Source: Burkholderia sp. PAMC 26561 (GTDB taxonomy: Bacteria > Pseudomonadota > Gammaproteobacteria > Burkholderiales > Burkholderiaceae). From it: a stretch of DNA of 64,000 nucleotides. The translations under genes and the position numbers were made by a program. How positions within the stretch are numbered: the first letter of the stretch is position 1; each line of letters opens with the position of its first letter. This document shows positions 17,127-26,313 of the stretch, one piece after another. A model generated the notes under the pieces. The model made no database searches. It saw only the letters and a list, made by a program, of their open reading frames with translations, and was not told the origin of the DNA. The stretch is from assembly GCF_001557535.2 (NCBI RefSeq), contig NZ_CP014315.1:1240001-1304000 (forward strand), written 5' to 3'.

Positions 17127-18478
17127 GCACGTCATCGCTTTCGTACCGGCTCGGCGGATGGTTGCCGCGTTCGCTGCTGGCCCGCAATATCACACTGCTG
17201 GTGGCGCTTGTCGCGCTGACCCAGGCGTGCTCGTTCGCGGTGCTGCTGAATTTCGTGCAGCGCCCGCGCATTGACCGCGCCGCGATCATCTTTTCGGACT
17301 ATGTGAAGACGCTCGATGGCGTGTTGTCCGCCATGCCGCCCGACGAAGGCCGCGCCGCGGCCGCGCGCCTGGGCGGCCAGACTGACTTACCCGAACATCT
17401 CGAACGCGAACCGCAGCCGAGCCCGCTCCGCTTGTTCCGCACTTGGCAACGCGACGTCTTCGTGGGTGCGCTGCAGCGCGATCTGCCGCCCGACATGCAG
17501 GTCCGCTGGCAGACCAGCGACGGCGAGCGGCTCTGGATTCGTCTGCACGTCGCGGGCGACACCCGCTGGATCGCGCTGCCGATGACCGAGGATGCGCAAG
17601 CGAGCGGCATCGTGACGACACTCGCGCTCTGCGCAGGTCTCGCGTTGCTGGCCGCTCTGACGGGCTACCTGATCCAGTTGCACATCAACCGTCCCCTCAA
17701 GGATCTCGCGCGCGCCGCGCGCCACGTGAGCGCCGGTGAGGCGTCCGTCACTCTCCCAACTGACGGGCCAACTGAAATCGCCCAGGTCAGCAGCGCGTTC
17801 AACCAGATGACTCATGCGCTGAAGCAAGCTGAATCAACACGCGCGCTGATGCTGGCGGGCGTTTCACACGACATCCGCACGCCACTCACCAAGCTTCGTC
17901 TCGCGATGGCAATGGCGATTCCGCGGGGTGCCGACGATACATTCGTGGCGTCGGCAGAGAGCTATATCGACCACATTGACACGATTCTTCAGCAGTTCAT
18001 GGACTACGCCGGCAGCGGTGAACGCGAGCTGCCGCAAGCCGGTGAACTCAACGCGCTGATCGGCCGGCTCGCCGCGGATTTTGCCGGGCTGGGGCACGAA
18101 TTCGAATTGTCGCTCGGAGACGTTCCCGTGTTCGCATACCGGCCCGTGAGCCTGATGCGGCTCCTCATGAACCTGATGCAGAACGCAATCGTCTATGGGC
18201 GCACCGGTCTCGCCGTCCGAACATGGACGGAAGGCAACATCGCGTGCGTCGCCGTGTGCGATCGCGGCACGGGAATCGCCGCCTCGGAAATGGAAAACCT
18301 GAAGACGCCGTTCAGCAGGGGTACGAACGCCCGGACGCATTCGGGCGGCTCGGGTCTGGGGCTTGCCATCGTTGAGCGCATCGCGCGTCTGCACGGCGGT
18401 GCCCTGGTATTTCGCGTGCGTGAAGGCGGCGGTCTCGAGGCATGCGTAACGTTGCCAATGAACCGGCATTCTTCATAA
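17123..18478 (+). CDS. EnvZ-type sensor histidine kinase
   Basis: 451 residues starting at the GTG that overlaps the regulator's stop. Two membrane segments (about 22-45 and 163-185) bracket a periplasmic domain of about 115 residues. A HAMP linker follows (INRPLKDLARAARHVSAGE), then HisKA with H249 in GVSHDIRTPLTKLRL, and HATPase_c with NLMQNAIVYG, DRGTGI and GSGLGLAIVERIA. The layout is that of EnvZ/RstB-type kinases. Signal unknown. It is the partner of the preceding regulator by overlap. Confidence 0.94.
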   Translation: MSTSSLSYRLGGWLPRSLLARNITLLVALVALTQACSFAVLLNFVQRPRIDRAAIIFSDYVKTLDGVLSAMPPDEGRAAAARLGGQTDLPEHLEREPQPSPLRLFRTWQRDVFVGALQRDLPPDMQVRWQTSDGERLWIRLHVAGDTRWIALPMTEDAQASGIVTTLALCAGLALLAALTGYLIQLHINRPLKDLARAARHVSAGEASVTLPTDGPTEIAQVSSAFNQMTHALKQAESTRALMLAGVSHDIRTPLTKLRLAMAMAIPRGADDTFVASAESYIDHIDTILQQFMDYAGSGERELPQAGELNALIGRLAADFAGLGHEFELSLGDVPVFAYRPVSLMRLLMNLMQNAIVYGRTGLAVRTWTEGNIACVAVCDRGTGIAASEMENLKTPFSRGTNARTHSGGSGLGLAIVERIARLHGGALVFRVREGGGLEACVTLPMNRHSS

Positions 18479-18639
18479 GGACGCGGGTAGCTGCCGTTCG
18501 CACGTGTCAGATCACGGCGACATCGCGCGACATAATTCCTGAATGGTGCGCACGGCCGCTTCCTTCCATACTCACGTTCGCGTGCTAAGGCACACCTCTC
18601 TTCCGACATCTTGGCACGACGGTGCCATAACAAACCACC

Positions 18640-19401
18640 ATGCAAATCTCACTCAAATTTTTCATTCGTAATGCCAAGCATCTGACGGCCTCCGCGCTGG
18701 CGGCGGGGTCGCTAATTCTGGGTGGGTGCGCCTCGGCCGCCACCGAGACCATCGAGACCTACACCGCGCCGAACGTTCGCGCGGACGTTATATACGTATG
18801 TTCTTTCGGCGCCACGTCCAGCCAGGTGAAAATGGATAGCGGGCTGGCACACGAAGGCAAAACGCTCATCAGCGGCGGATCGTTGGTTCAAGAACAAGAT
18901 CAAACAGCAACCGATACGCGTGAGCAGGTCGCGGATGAAATCGTGCGCAAGCTGCAATCAGCAGGATTGCGTGCAGTACGCGCAGACTGCGCTGCGCCGC
19001 CCAATCAGAACGCGCTGCTTGTCGAAGGCAAATTCCAAACCATCGACGAAGGCAAGCGACGCCGCCGCGTCCTGATCGGTCTTGGCGCAGGCAAAAGCGA
19101 AGTGAGTGCGTCGATCCAGATCCTCTACAAGTCCGCCGATGGCGCACTCATGCCACTTCGCAGCTTCGCCCTTGAAGCCGACAGCGGGCGCATGCCAGGT
19201 GTCGCAGAAACAGCGGGGGTTGGCGCGGTTGCCGGCAATGTTGCAACGGCTGCCGCGACGGGCGGGTCCTTGCATGGCGTGTCCGAGGCGAAACGCAACG
19301 GCGTCGCCGGTGACGCGAAAAAGCTGGGCGACTTGATCGCGAAGCAGATTGGAGCGGCAAGTTTAGCGAACGGATGGATGTCGGTCGAACGGACAAACTG
19401 A
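18640..19401 (+). CDS. DUF4410-type lipoprotein
   Basis: 253 residues. The N-terminus is a lipoprotein signal with lipobox LILGGC, so the mature protein should be anchored in an envelope membrane. The body (about 45-250) matches the style of DUF4410: alternating strands with VADEIVRKLQSAGLRA, NALLVEGKFQTIDEG and an alanine/glycine-rich hydrophobic stretch around GVGAVAGNVATAAATGG. Function of the family is not established. The gene is monocistronic and sits upstream of the hsp20 promoter. Confidence 0.8.
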   Translation: MQISLKFFIRNAKHLTASALAAGSLILGGCASAATETIETYTAPNVRADVIYVCSFGATSSQVKMDSGLAHEGKTLISGGSLVQEQDQTATDTREQVADEIVRKLQSAGLRAVRADCAAPPNQNALLVEGKFQTIDEGKRRRRVLIGLGAGKSEVSASIQILYKSADGALMPLRSFALEADSGRMPGVAETAGVGAVAGNVATAAATGGSLHGVSEAKRNGVAGDAKKLGDLIAKQIGAASLANGWMSVERTN

Positions 19402-19469
19402 TTTTGTGCTGTGCAAAAAAGACGCAAGCATCCTTCAGTTCGACGACAAAAAAAATAATTGAGCCCCCC

Positions 19470-19498
19470 CTTGAAATTTTTTGGCTATTTCCTATTTT
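19470..19498 (+). promoter_or_regulatory. Sigma32-like heat-shock promoter of the hsp20 pair
   Basis: CTTGAAA at 19470-19476 is an exact match to the sigma32 -35 core. After 14 bases comes CCTATTTT (19491-19498), close to the CCCCATNT -10. It lies about 120 bases before the first hsp20 ATG. Confidence 0.7.
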
Positions 19499-19508
19499 GG
19501 ATTCGAAA

Positions 19509-19618
19509 GCAGCCGCGGTTTTCGCGCTGCGTGTTTCGATTGGTTTGTCAGAGACTCGGCAGACGAACTGGAGCGCGTATGCCGGTTCGTCTCCTGCCAC
19601 CTATAGGAGATTGCAGTC
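19509..19618 (+). promoter_or_regulatory. Candidate ROSE-like RNA thermometer in the hsp20 leader
   Basis: Three consecutive hairpins can be drawn. I: 19509-19530, GCAG/CTGC plus CGCG/CGCG. II: 19561-19571 pairs with 19582-19592 over 11 bases with one G-U pair. III: CTCCT (19591-19595) pairs with the ribosome binding site AGGAG (19605-19609) across a nine-base loop, and t19590-a19610 can extend it. The AGGAG is nine bases before ATG 19619. A leader of several stems ending in one that hides the Shine-Dalgarno is the plan of ROSE thermometers of small heat-shock genes. Hairpins II and III share bases 19590-19592 and would compete. Confidence 0.6.
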
Positions 19619-20053
19619 ATGAGTGATGTTCTTTTCAATACCAGCTTGTTCGATGAGTTCGACCGTCTGCAACGCCAGATGTCGTCGGTGTTTGGTGGCC
19701 TGCCAACAAGCATCCGAGCATCGCGTTTCAGCGCCTTTCCCCAGATCAACCTCGGCAGCACCGACGATTCGGTCGAGATCGTTGCATTCGCCCCAGGCAT
19801 CGATCCGGCAAAGATCGAAGTGACCGTAGACAAGGGGCTGCTCACCATCAGCGGTGAGCGTGCAGGCGTCGAATCTCCGTCCGAAGGCCGCACTTATGCG
19901 CAAGAGCGCTTCGCGGGAAGTTTTCGTCGGGCTATCGAGTTGCCGCGCGATGCAGATCCCGACAAAGTGAAGGCGCGCTATGTAAATGGCTGCCTTGCCA
20001 TCAGCGTGGGCAAACGCGAAACGTCACGGCCGCGCACCATCGCGATCCAGTAA
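19619..20053 (+). CDS. Small heat shock protein, Hsp20/alpha-crystallin family
   Basis: 144 residues. A short N-terminal arm (DEFDRLQRQMSSVFG) precedes the alpha-crystallin domain at about residues 40-135, with ITVDKG-type strand (VTVDKGLLTISGER), RSFRR-like GSFRRAIELP and the final GCLAISVGK. A short C-terminal extension follows. Hsp20 proteins are ATP-independent holdases. The gene has a strong AGGAG that appears sequestered in a hairpin and a heat-shock promoter upstream. It is followed 31 bases later by a second hsp20. Confidence 0.94.
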   Translation: MSDVLFNTSLFDEFDRLQRQMSSVFGGLPTSIRASRFSAFPQINLGSTDDSVEIVAFAPGIDPAKIEVTVDKGLLTISGERAGVESPSEGRTYAQERFAGSFRRAIELPRDADPDKVKARYVNGCLAISVGKRETSRPRTIAIQ

Positions 20054-20084
20054 TCAGCCTGTCACAACATTCGAGGAGGACAAC

Positions 20085-20492
20085 ATGAATACGCAAACTC
20101 AACTCGCGGAACGCAAGCTCAACGCTCTTGCGCGGACCAACGAAGAAAACGCACGAAAGGGACTCACGATCGCCCCGGCCGTCGATATCCATGAAGACGC
20201 TCATGGCATTACGCTGTGGGCCGATCTTCCCGGGGTGTCGCGTGATCGTTTGAACGTGCATGTGCAGGACGGGACACTTTTCATCGAAGGCGAGGCATTG
20301 ATCGATACGCCGGGTGGGCTGCGCCTGCACCATGCAGAGATCCGTGAACCTCGGTTCGCGCGTGCCTTTTCGTTGAGCACCGATTTCGACACGTCGAAGA
20401 TCGAAGCCAACTTGAACGATGGCGTGTTGAAGCTGAGCATCCCGCGCCGCGAGGAAGCGAAACCGCGCCGGGTAGAAGTGAGTGTTGGATAA
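20085..20492 (+). CDS. Small heat shock protein, second Hsp20 of the pair
   Basis: 135 residues from ATG 20085, preceded by GAGGAGG. The alpha-crystallin domain spans about 27-125: VDIHEDAHGITLWADLPGVS, VHVQDGTLFIEGEA, FARAFSLSTDFDTSKIEA and GVLKLSIPRREEAKPRR. Paired divergent Hsp20s usually form mixed or complementary oligomers. Unlike the first gene, its ribosome binding site is not hidden in an obvious hairpin, so its expression would depend on the shared transcript. A hairpin terminator candidate follows at 20501. Confidence 0.94.
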   Translation: MNTQTQLAERKLNALARTNEENARKGLTIAPAVDIHEDAHGITLWADLPGVSRDRLNVHVQDGTLFIEGEALIDTPGGLRLHHAEIREPRFARAFSLSTDFDTSKIEANLNDGVLKLSIPRREEAKPRRVEVSVG

Positions 20493-21092
20493 GCACGAAG
20501 GGGCGCTCGCAGGCGATAGTAGCAACAGCGAGCGCCCAACGAATCGGGAAAAGCCTGTGGAATTCGAGACTACAGAGTTCCTCAAGCGTGATCGGATATA
20601 TTGATTGATCACTCCTTGCCCGATAGGAATGCTTATCTGGCTCGGTTACAGCATATGTGGGTTCCGGTCGGACCCCGTAAAACGTCAAAGATTTACCCGC
20701 CATTTCGATCGTGCATTGAATCCTTGTGCATTGATGCTCACAGAAAGCCGTCCCTCCAGGATGAACGATGAATGACTCAAACGGACCGATCACTGAATGG
20801 CCGGAGAGACCGCTCAAGGCGAAACTCCGCTTGATCTCGCACTGATGTGCCGGATGGCAAACTCGATCGCTCGGTTTCGTTGATCATCCAATGCATGTGA
20901 TTGATCGTCAGGACGATGAGGACGCGAATATCAATTCCCATCAACATATCCCACATGCTGCCAATACACCATACATCGCGCTGACATCCGCGTCGTCGGG
21001 TGCGCCCGAAGGACCGATTTTTGGCAGTTAGGCCCGGCACGTGCTATTACCTCACGGAGCGCGCCGATGGGATGGCATTGAGCGGGGAATGG
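20493..21092. other. Intergenic region between hsp20 pair and cytochrome gene
   Basis: Besides the hairpin at 20501-20537 nothing is firmly identifiable. A minus-strand frame over 20550-20817 reads as plausible protein sequence but runs into the hsp20 gene and has no recognised family, so it is not called. Confidence 0.45.
20501..20537 (+). terminator. Strong hairpin ending the hsp20 transcript
   Basis: GGGCGCTCGC (20501-20510) pairs perfectly with 20528-20537 around a 17-base loop, nine bases after the second hsp20 stop. There is no T-run, so it would act as a transcript-end or stabilising structure rather than a textbook terminator. Confidence 0.5.
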
Positions 21093-22343
21093 ATGAACTT
21101 CAGGGCAATCCTGCGGATAGCAATTCTGACTATCGCTGCCACGTCGGGCACGGCGCTGGCAACGTCATTGCACGCGGCTGAACCCAGCGTTATACAGCGG
21201 GGCGCGCAACTTGCAGCGGTAGGCGATTGCATCGTTTGTCACACCGCAAAGGACGGGGCGCCGTTTGCGGGCGGCTTACCGATTCATACGCCGTTCGGCG
21301 CGATCTATTCCACCAACATTACGCCGGACACGGAAACAGGTATAGGCAGCTGGACGCTCGATGCCTTCGCGCAAGCCATGCGGCGCGGCAAATCGAGCGA
21401 TGACCACCTGCTTTATCCAGCCTTTCCTTACGTTCATTTCACCCACATGACGGACGCGGATATTGCCTCGGTCTATGCGTTCATGATGTCGCGTACGCCC
21501 GTTCGGGCAAATGCGCCGGCCAACAAGCTGATCTTCCCGCTTAATTTCCGGCCGCTGCTTGCCGTATGGAACCTGTTGTACCTGCACGCCGATACCTCCG
21601 AACCGATGTCCCGTACACAGGACGCGCAACTGGATCACGGGCGCTATCTGGTCGAAGGCCTCGGGCACTGCGCCGCCTGTCACACGCCGCTTAACGTGTT
21701 CGGCGCGGAAAAGAAAGACCGTGCATTCGATGGCGCCGTGATCGACGGCTGGGACGCGCCGTCGCTCAAGACGCTGCTGAGTGCGCCAACGCCGTGGACG
21801 CGCGAGCAACTGAGCACTTACCTGCGCACGGGTCTCGCAAGCGAACATGGCGCGGCCGCGGGACCCATGCTGCCGGTGACGCACTCGCTCGCAAACGCCT
21901 CGCAAGCGGACGTAGAGGCAATGGCCGCTTACATCATGTCGATACAACGCTCGTTCCCCGCCGCTCAGGCTGCGCCGGTCAAGCCTGCTGCCGGCATGCA
22001 GGGTGGCGCAATCCAGGCGGGTGCTACCCTCTTCCAGGCTTCCTGCGCTGCCTGCCACGCCGCACACTCACCGATGAACGTGGTCGGCGGCCGACCTCTG
22101 CTGTCGCAGAGTACATCGGTGAACAGTGACAGTCCGCGCAATGTCGTGCGCGTGTTGCTAGACGGACTGCCTGCGCAAGGCAGCACGGCCCGCCGCATCA
22201 TGCCGCCCTTCGCCGGCATGCTGACCGACGCCCAGATCGCCGATCTCGCGAATTACCTGCGCGTGCAATACAGCAAACAGCCGCCATGGCAGCTTCAGGC
22301 CGATGACGTCGCCAAGTATCGCAAGGAAACGCCCACACCATGA
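21093..22343 (+). CDS. Tri-haem cytochrome c subunit of a molybdenum dehydrogenase
   Basis: 416 residues from ATG 21093 (GGGGA upstream; a start 21 bases earlier is possible). A signal peptide is followed by three c-type haem sites: CIVCH (C46-H50), CAACH in GHCAACHTPL, and CAACH in ASCAACHAAH. This is the layout of the cytochrome subunit of periplasmic alcohol, aldehyde and nicotinate dehydrogenases, passing electrons to the respiratory chain. Its stop overlaps the next gene's start, and the downstream pair supplies the 2Fe-2S and molybdopterin subunits, so the three form one enzyme. Confidence 0.93.
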   Translation: MNFRAILRIAILTIAATSGTALATSLHAAEPSVIQRGAQLAAVGDCIVCHTAKDGAPFAGGLPIHTPFGAIYSTNITPDTETGIGSWTLDAFAQAMRRGKSSDDHLLYPAFPYVHFTHMTDADIASVYAFMMSRTPVRANAPANKLIFPLNFRPLLAVWNLLYLHADTSEPMSRTQDAQLDHGRYLVEGLGHCAACHTPLNVFGAEKKDRAFDGAVIDGWDAPSLKTLLSAPTPWTREQLSTYLRTGLASEHGAAAGPMLPVTHSLANASQADVEAMAAYIMSIQRSFPAAQAAPVKPAAGMQGGAIQAGATLFQASCAACHAAHSPMNVVGGRPLLSQSTSVNSDSPRNVVRVLLDGLPAQGSTARRIMPPFAGMLTDAQIADLANYLRVQYSKQPPWQLQADDVAKYRKETPTP

Positions 22344-22816
22344 TCACACTGACCGTGAACGGCGAGCGCCATATGCTCGACATCGATCCATCCACTCCGC
22401 TGCTCTACGCGCTGCGCAACCAGTTGCAACTGCATGGCGCGAAATACGGCTGCGGCCTCGGGCAATGCGGCGCGTGCACCGTGATAGTCGAAGGCGAGCC
22501 GGTCTTCTCGTGCCTGATGCCGGTTGTGGCGATTGGCGAACGCCGCGTGACAACTATCGAAGGCCTCGGCACAGCGGATAAGCCCGGCCCGCTGCAACGC
22601 GCGTTCATCGATAAACAGGCGGCGCAGTGCGGCTACTGCATAGCGGGGATGGTGATGCGCGCGCAAGCACTGCTCGATCGCACACCTTCACCTACGGAAG
22701 CCGGAATCCGCGCGCACATGGAACCGAACCTGTGCCGCTGCGGCACGCACATGCGCATCATCGCGGCAATCATTTCGGCAATTCCGTTCGTCGCCCACCA
22801 GGCGAGACGCGCATGA
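22340..22816 (+). CDS. 2Fe-2S subunit of a molybdenum hydroxylase (isoquinoline-1-oxidoreductase type)
   Basis: 158 residues with two cysteine clusters: a plant-type ferredoxin site (CGLGQCGACTV plus a later Cys in VFSC) and a C-terminal helical site (QCGYC and CRCGTH). This is the xanthine-oxidase-family small subunit, which relays electrons from the molybdenum cofactor. The ATG overlaps the cytochrome stop by four bases and its stop overlaps the start of the large subunit. No signal peptide is present; such subunits are typically exported folded with the Tat-tagged large subunit. Confidence 0.95.
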   Translation: MITLTVNGERHMLDIDPSTPLLYALRNQLQLHGAKYGCGLGQCGACTVIVEGEPVFSCLMPVVAIGERRVTTIEGLGTADKPGPLQRAFIDKQAAQCGYCIAGMVMRAQALLDRTPSPTEAGIRAHMEPNLCRCGTHMRIIAAIISAIPFVAHQARRA

Positions 22817-25062
22817 CGCCGGAACATGACGCCGCGCGCAGGCGCTTCCTCACTGCAGGCAGCGTGATGGTCGGCTTTACGCTATTGCCGGGAGCGGCGA
22901 TGCGGGCGGTGGCGCAGACCTCGACCACGGAGGCAGGCGCGTTCACATCCGTCGCGCCGGATCTGCCTGGCAGCCTCAAGACCTCGCCCATGCTCGACGC
23001 CTGGATCCGTATCGACGAGCAGGGTCACATCACGGCATTCACCGGAAAAGCGGAGCTTGGCACTGGCATCCGCACCGCGTTCATGCAGATCGCGGCCGAC
23101 GAACTAGGCATTGCGCCGTCGTCGCTCACACTGATCACCGCCGATACCGCCGCCACCCCGAACGAAGGCTACACGGCTGGCAGCCACTCGGTCGCCGACA
23201 GCGGCACCGCGATTGCAAACGCAGCAGCGCAAGTGCGCGTTCTGCTGCTGCAATCGGCGGCGACCAAGCTCGGCGTAGATGCGGCGACACTGACGGTCCG
23301 GGATGGTGCGGTGATGGCCGCCGATGGCCGCCGCCTCGGATTTGGCGAAGCCGTCAGCGGCGTGAATCTGCATCAGCAGGCGCAGCCGGGACTGCCGCGC
23401 CGAGATCCGCGCACGTATGAGAGCATCGGTCGTCCGATGCAGCGCGTCGATATTCCGGGCAAGGTCACCGGCGGCGCGAGCTACGTGCAGGACCTGCATC
23501 TGCCGGGCCTGCTTCACGCACGCGCTGTGCGCCCGCCCGCTTACGGCGCAACCCTCGCCTCGGTCGACATTGCATCCGTGCAGGCCATGCCCGGCGTGGT
23601 CAAGGTCGTGCGCGACGGCAGCTATCTCGCTGTTGTCGCCGACGACGAATGGCGCGCGATCCTAGCCATGCGCGCGTTATCGGCAGGGGCCCGCTGGAAC
23701 GCCGGTCCGCCCCTGCCCGCGCAGGCAACCATTCATGCGGCCTTGCGCGCGCTGCCCGCGCAGGACATCGCGGTTGCCGACCGCTCGGCGCCTGCCGCGC
23801 CTGCCGTGCAGACTTTGCAGCGGCGCTTCACAAAGCCTTTCCTCACCCACGGCGCTATCGGGCCTTCGTGCGCGGTGGGGCTGATGGACGGCGATCGACT
23901 GACGGTCTGGACCCACACTCAGGGCGTTTTTCCGCTGCGCCACGGTTTGGCCGACATGCTGTCGATGCCGCCGGACAACGTCCGTTGCGTGCACGTGGAA
24001 GGTTCGGGATGCTACGGTCACAACGGCGCGGACGATGTCGCCGCCGACGCCGCGCTGATCGCCCGTGCAGTCCCGGGGCGGCCCGTTCGGGTTCAATGGA
24101 TGCGCGAACAGGAGCACATGTGGGAACCTTTCGGCCCGGCGATGACGACCGACCTGACCGCATCGCTCGATGCAAGCGGCCAGATCGTCGATTGGACCTG
24201 TGAGATCTGGAGCAACTCGCATAACCAGCGCATCGAGAACGCCGGTCGCCTGATGCCCACCTGGTCGCTCGCCACGCCGATGACGCCCGCGCCGCCGAAA
24301 GAAATTCCGATGCCGGAAGGCGGCGGCGACCGCAACAGCGTGCCGATTTATCGCGTGCCGAACCTGCATGTGCACGAGCATTTCCTGCTCGACATGCCGA
24401 TCCGTGGCTCCGCCATGCGCTCACTCGGCGCGTATCTGAATGTATTCGCGATAGAGAGTTTCGTCGATGAACTGGCGGCCGAGGCACGGCTCGACCCGGT
24501 CGAGTTTCGTCTGCGCCATCTGGACGATCCGCGTGCACGCGATGTCATCCAGAAAGCCAGTACCCGCTTCGGCTGGGCAGCAGCGCGAGCTGTTGCTCGC
24601 AGGCCGGATCACGGGGTGGGCTTCGCTTTCGCGAAGTACAAGAATTTGATGGCCTACTGCGCCATTGCCATGGAAGTCACGGTGGAGCGCAACTCCGGCG
24701 CCGTAAGCGTTGACCGCGTTGCATGCGCGGTGGATTGCGGGCAGATCGTGAATCCCGACGGGGCACGCAATCAGGTTGAAGGTGGCATCGTGCAGTCCCT
24801 GAGCTGGACGCTTTTTGAGCAGACGACCTTTGAACCTCACGGCATCACAAGCTTCGACTGGAGCACTTATCCAATCCTGCGGTTTTCATCAGTGCCGGGA
24901 CGCATTGATGTCGACCTGATCGACCGTCCCGGCACACCGTTCCTCGGCGTGGGCGAAGCGTCACAAGGCCCGGCCGCCGCAGCGGTTGCCAACGCGGTTG
25001 CCGACGCTACCGGCAAGCGTGTGCGGGACCTGCCGCTCGCTGGCGACCCTCTGAGATCCTGA
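22813..25062 (+). CDS. Molybdopterin-binding large subunit with Tat signal (IorB-like)
   Basis: 749 residues from ATG 22813, chosen because it overlaps the previous stop (ATGA). The N-terminus carries a twin-arginine signal (ARRRFLTAGSVMVGF) ending near AVAQ. The body matches the single-chain aldehyde-oxidase-type molybdopterin subunit, with KAELGTGIRTAFMQIAADEL, MQRVDIPGKVTGGASYVQD, and the C-terminal VDCGQIVNPDGARNQVEGG and FLGVGEASQGPAAAAVANA, whose Glu is the catalytic base. With the cytochrome and 2Fe-2S proteins it should oxidise an N-heterocycle or aldehyde in the periplasm. The substrate cannot be deduced. Confidence 0.94.
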   Translation: MTPEHDAARRRFLTAGSVMVGFTLLPGAAMRAVAQTSTTEAGAFTSVAPDLPGSLKTSPMLDAWIRIDEQGHITAFTGKAELGTGIRTAFMQIAADELGIAPSSLTLITADTAATPNEGYTAGSHSVADSGTAIANAAAQVRVLLLQSAATKLGVDAATLTVRDGAVMAADGRRLGFGEAVSGVNLHQQAQPGLPRRDPRTYESIGRPMQRVDIPGKVTGGASYVQDLHLPGLLHARAVRPPAYGATLASVDIASVQAMPGVVKVVRDGSYLAVVADDEWRAILAMRALSAGARWNAGPPLPAQATIHAALRALPAQDIAVADRSAPAAPAVQTLQRRFTKPFLTHGAIGPSCAVGLMDGDRLTVWTHTQGVFPLRHGLADMLSMPPDNVRCVHVEGSGCYGHNGADDVAADAALIARAVPGRPVRVQWMREQEHMWEPFGPAMTTDLTASLDASGQIVDWTCEIWSNSHNQRIENAGRLMPTWSLATPMTPAPPKEIPMPEGGGDRNSVPIYRVPNLHVHEHFLLDMPIRGSAMRSLGAYLNVFAIESFVDELAAEARLDPVEFRLRHLDDPRARDVIQKASTRFGWAAARAVARRPDHGVGFAFAKYKNLMAYCAIAMEVTVERNSGAVSVDRVACAVDCGQIVNPDGARNQVEGGIVQSLSWTLFEQTTFEPHGITSFDWSTYPILRFSSVPGRIDVDLIDRPGTPFLGVGEASQGPAAAAVANAVADATGKRVRDLPLAGDPLRS

Positions 25063-25445
25063 TTAGGGGACCGCTTCGGAAGCGGTAGAACTTAAGTGCG
25101 CCACGATACCTACACTTTCATTCCCGCGACTTTCGAAGGCGACGATAGCCTTCAATGGCGGAATACGCATATCGAGTGAGGAGCCACCGAGTTCGAGGGA
25201 TTGCAAGGCATTCGCTCTCGTGAAAGGCCGAGATCGGCAGCGTCCAAGACCTGGACTTCCCGGATGACAGCTCAGAAACCGAAGCGTGGGAAGCCCTCGC
25301 CTTGGGCGAGCAGCTTACCCAAGCTAAGCCCGGCTTTCTCCAGCCGGTGTTGTGGCATCAAACTCAGCTGATCATCGTGAAGCCGCAGCTGTGCTGTGCA
25401 CAGCCGCCCTGCTGATCATCCATTGATCGCATCGAGGAATTGCTA
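25063..25445. other. Intergenic region, probably degraded
   Basis: No gene is supported. A plus-strand frame around 25235-25410 encodes an acidic stretch (DLDFPDDSSETEAWEALALG) without start, ribosome binding site or known family; it may be a fragment. Confidence 0.4.
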
Positions 25446-25676
25446 TCACGAAGTTTTGCCGGTACGGGCATGCCGGACAGCAGCAGATGCGGAGCCGATG
25501 AAAAGTTGGACAGTGCTGACGGCATCGACTCGCTTGTGCGGTGACCGGATCAACCGGCTGTCACCTTCGAGGACTACGCTGTGCAGGCCCGTGGCATCTA
25601 TCTCGAGAAGGTTCAACAGTGCGCCGGGCGTATTCAACTTACCCCGTTCGCGGTAGACGATTTGATCTTCAGACAT
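25446..25676 (-). CDS. Small hypothetical protein
   Basis: 76 residues from ATG 25676, which is preceded by AAGGAG about nine bases upstream; this good site is the main reason for calling it. The sequence begins MSEDQIVYRERGKLNTPGAL and contains no signal, membrane segment or recognised domain. It lies alone between the molybdenum hydroxylase and the MFS operon. It could also be a residual fragment of a longer gene. Confidence 0.45.
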   Translation of the reverse strand: MSEDQIVYRERGKLNTPGALLNLLEIDATGLHSVVLEGDSRLIRSPHKRVDAVSTVQLFIGSASAAVRHARTGKTS

Positions 25677-26313
25677 CGGACGTCTCTCCTTATTTCGCAT
25701 GACAAGCCAGCATCGGAGGGCTGTCGTGGCCCGGCATGATCTAGATCATCTCAACGAAGAGCGCTAGCGGATAGCCTAGTCATGTTCGTTGACTCATTGC
25801 CCGGATTGCCTCGAACTCCGATCGATTCGTCCTTCTTTTCCAAGGGCTCACCATGAGCTGGAAAGTATCGCCGTATATGTCGATACAACCTGATAGTCCC
25901 GTGCCAGAACCTCCATTGAGATGAGCTTTGCCAGGCAATCCAGCGCGCATCTCGACGCAGTCTATGCCGCGTTCGATCGGTACCCGCGACCGTTCTAAGT
26001 GTTGGCAGATTTGGCTGAATATTACGCAATGCATCAGAAAGATGCGCTCGCAGCGAGCGCGCGTCGTGCGCGAGGATTTCGAGTCCGAGCTTGCGCCCCG
26101 GACGTTGAGGACGAATGGACCCTATGTGCATTGGACGAATTCTTTCCCGGCTCACGACCAATGCGTTGGGTCGATTGCTCGTGACCAGCCAAGTCAAGTC
26201 CGACAACCCTGAAACTTTTTGGGCGAACATCTCGCCGAAAGCCTCCCTTCGGCCACGCTGCCGATTCTGCTGTCTCACTGACATACGTGGCGCGCCCGCG
26301 CCTGGAACCTATC
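25677..26313. other. Region without a supported gene
   Basis: A plus-strand frame from ATG 25921 (MSFARQSSAHLDAVYAAFD) is cut by an in-frame TAA at 25996-25998 and then continues open to about 26184. It might be a gene with a nonsense mutation, but I recognise no family and codon structure is weak. Minus-strand frames here look like shadows. Confidence 0.4.

Noticed and set aside
20281..20817. 178-codon minus-strand frame overlapping the second hsp20
   Set aside because: More than a third overlaps a certain gene, and the remainder has no family match or ribosome binding site.
25751..26284. 177-codon minus-strand frame before the MFS gene
   Set aside because: Arg-rich composition typical of antisense reading in GC-rich DNA; no start signal or known domain.
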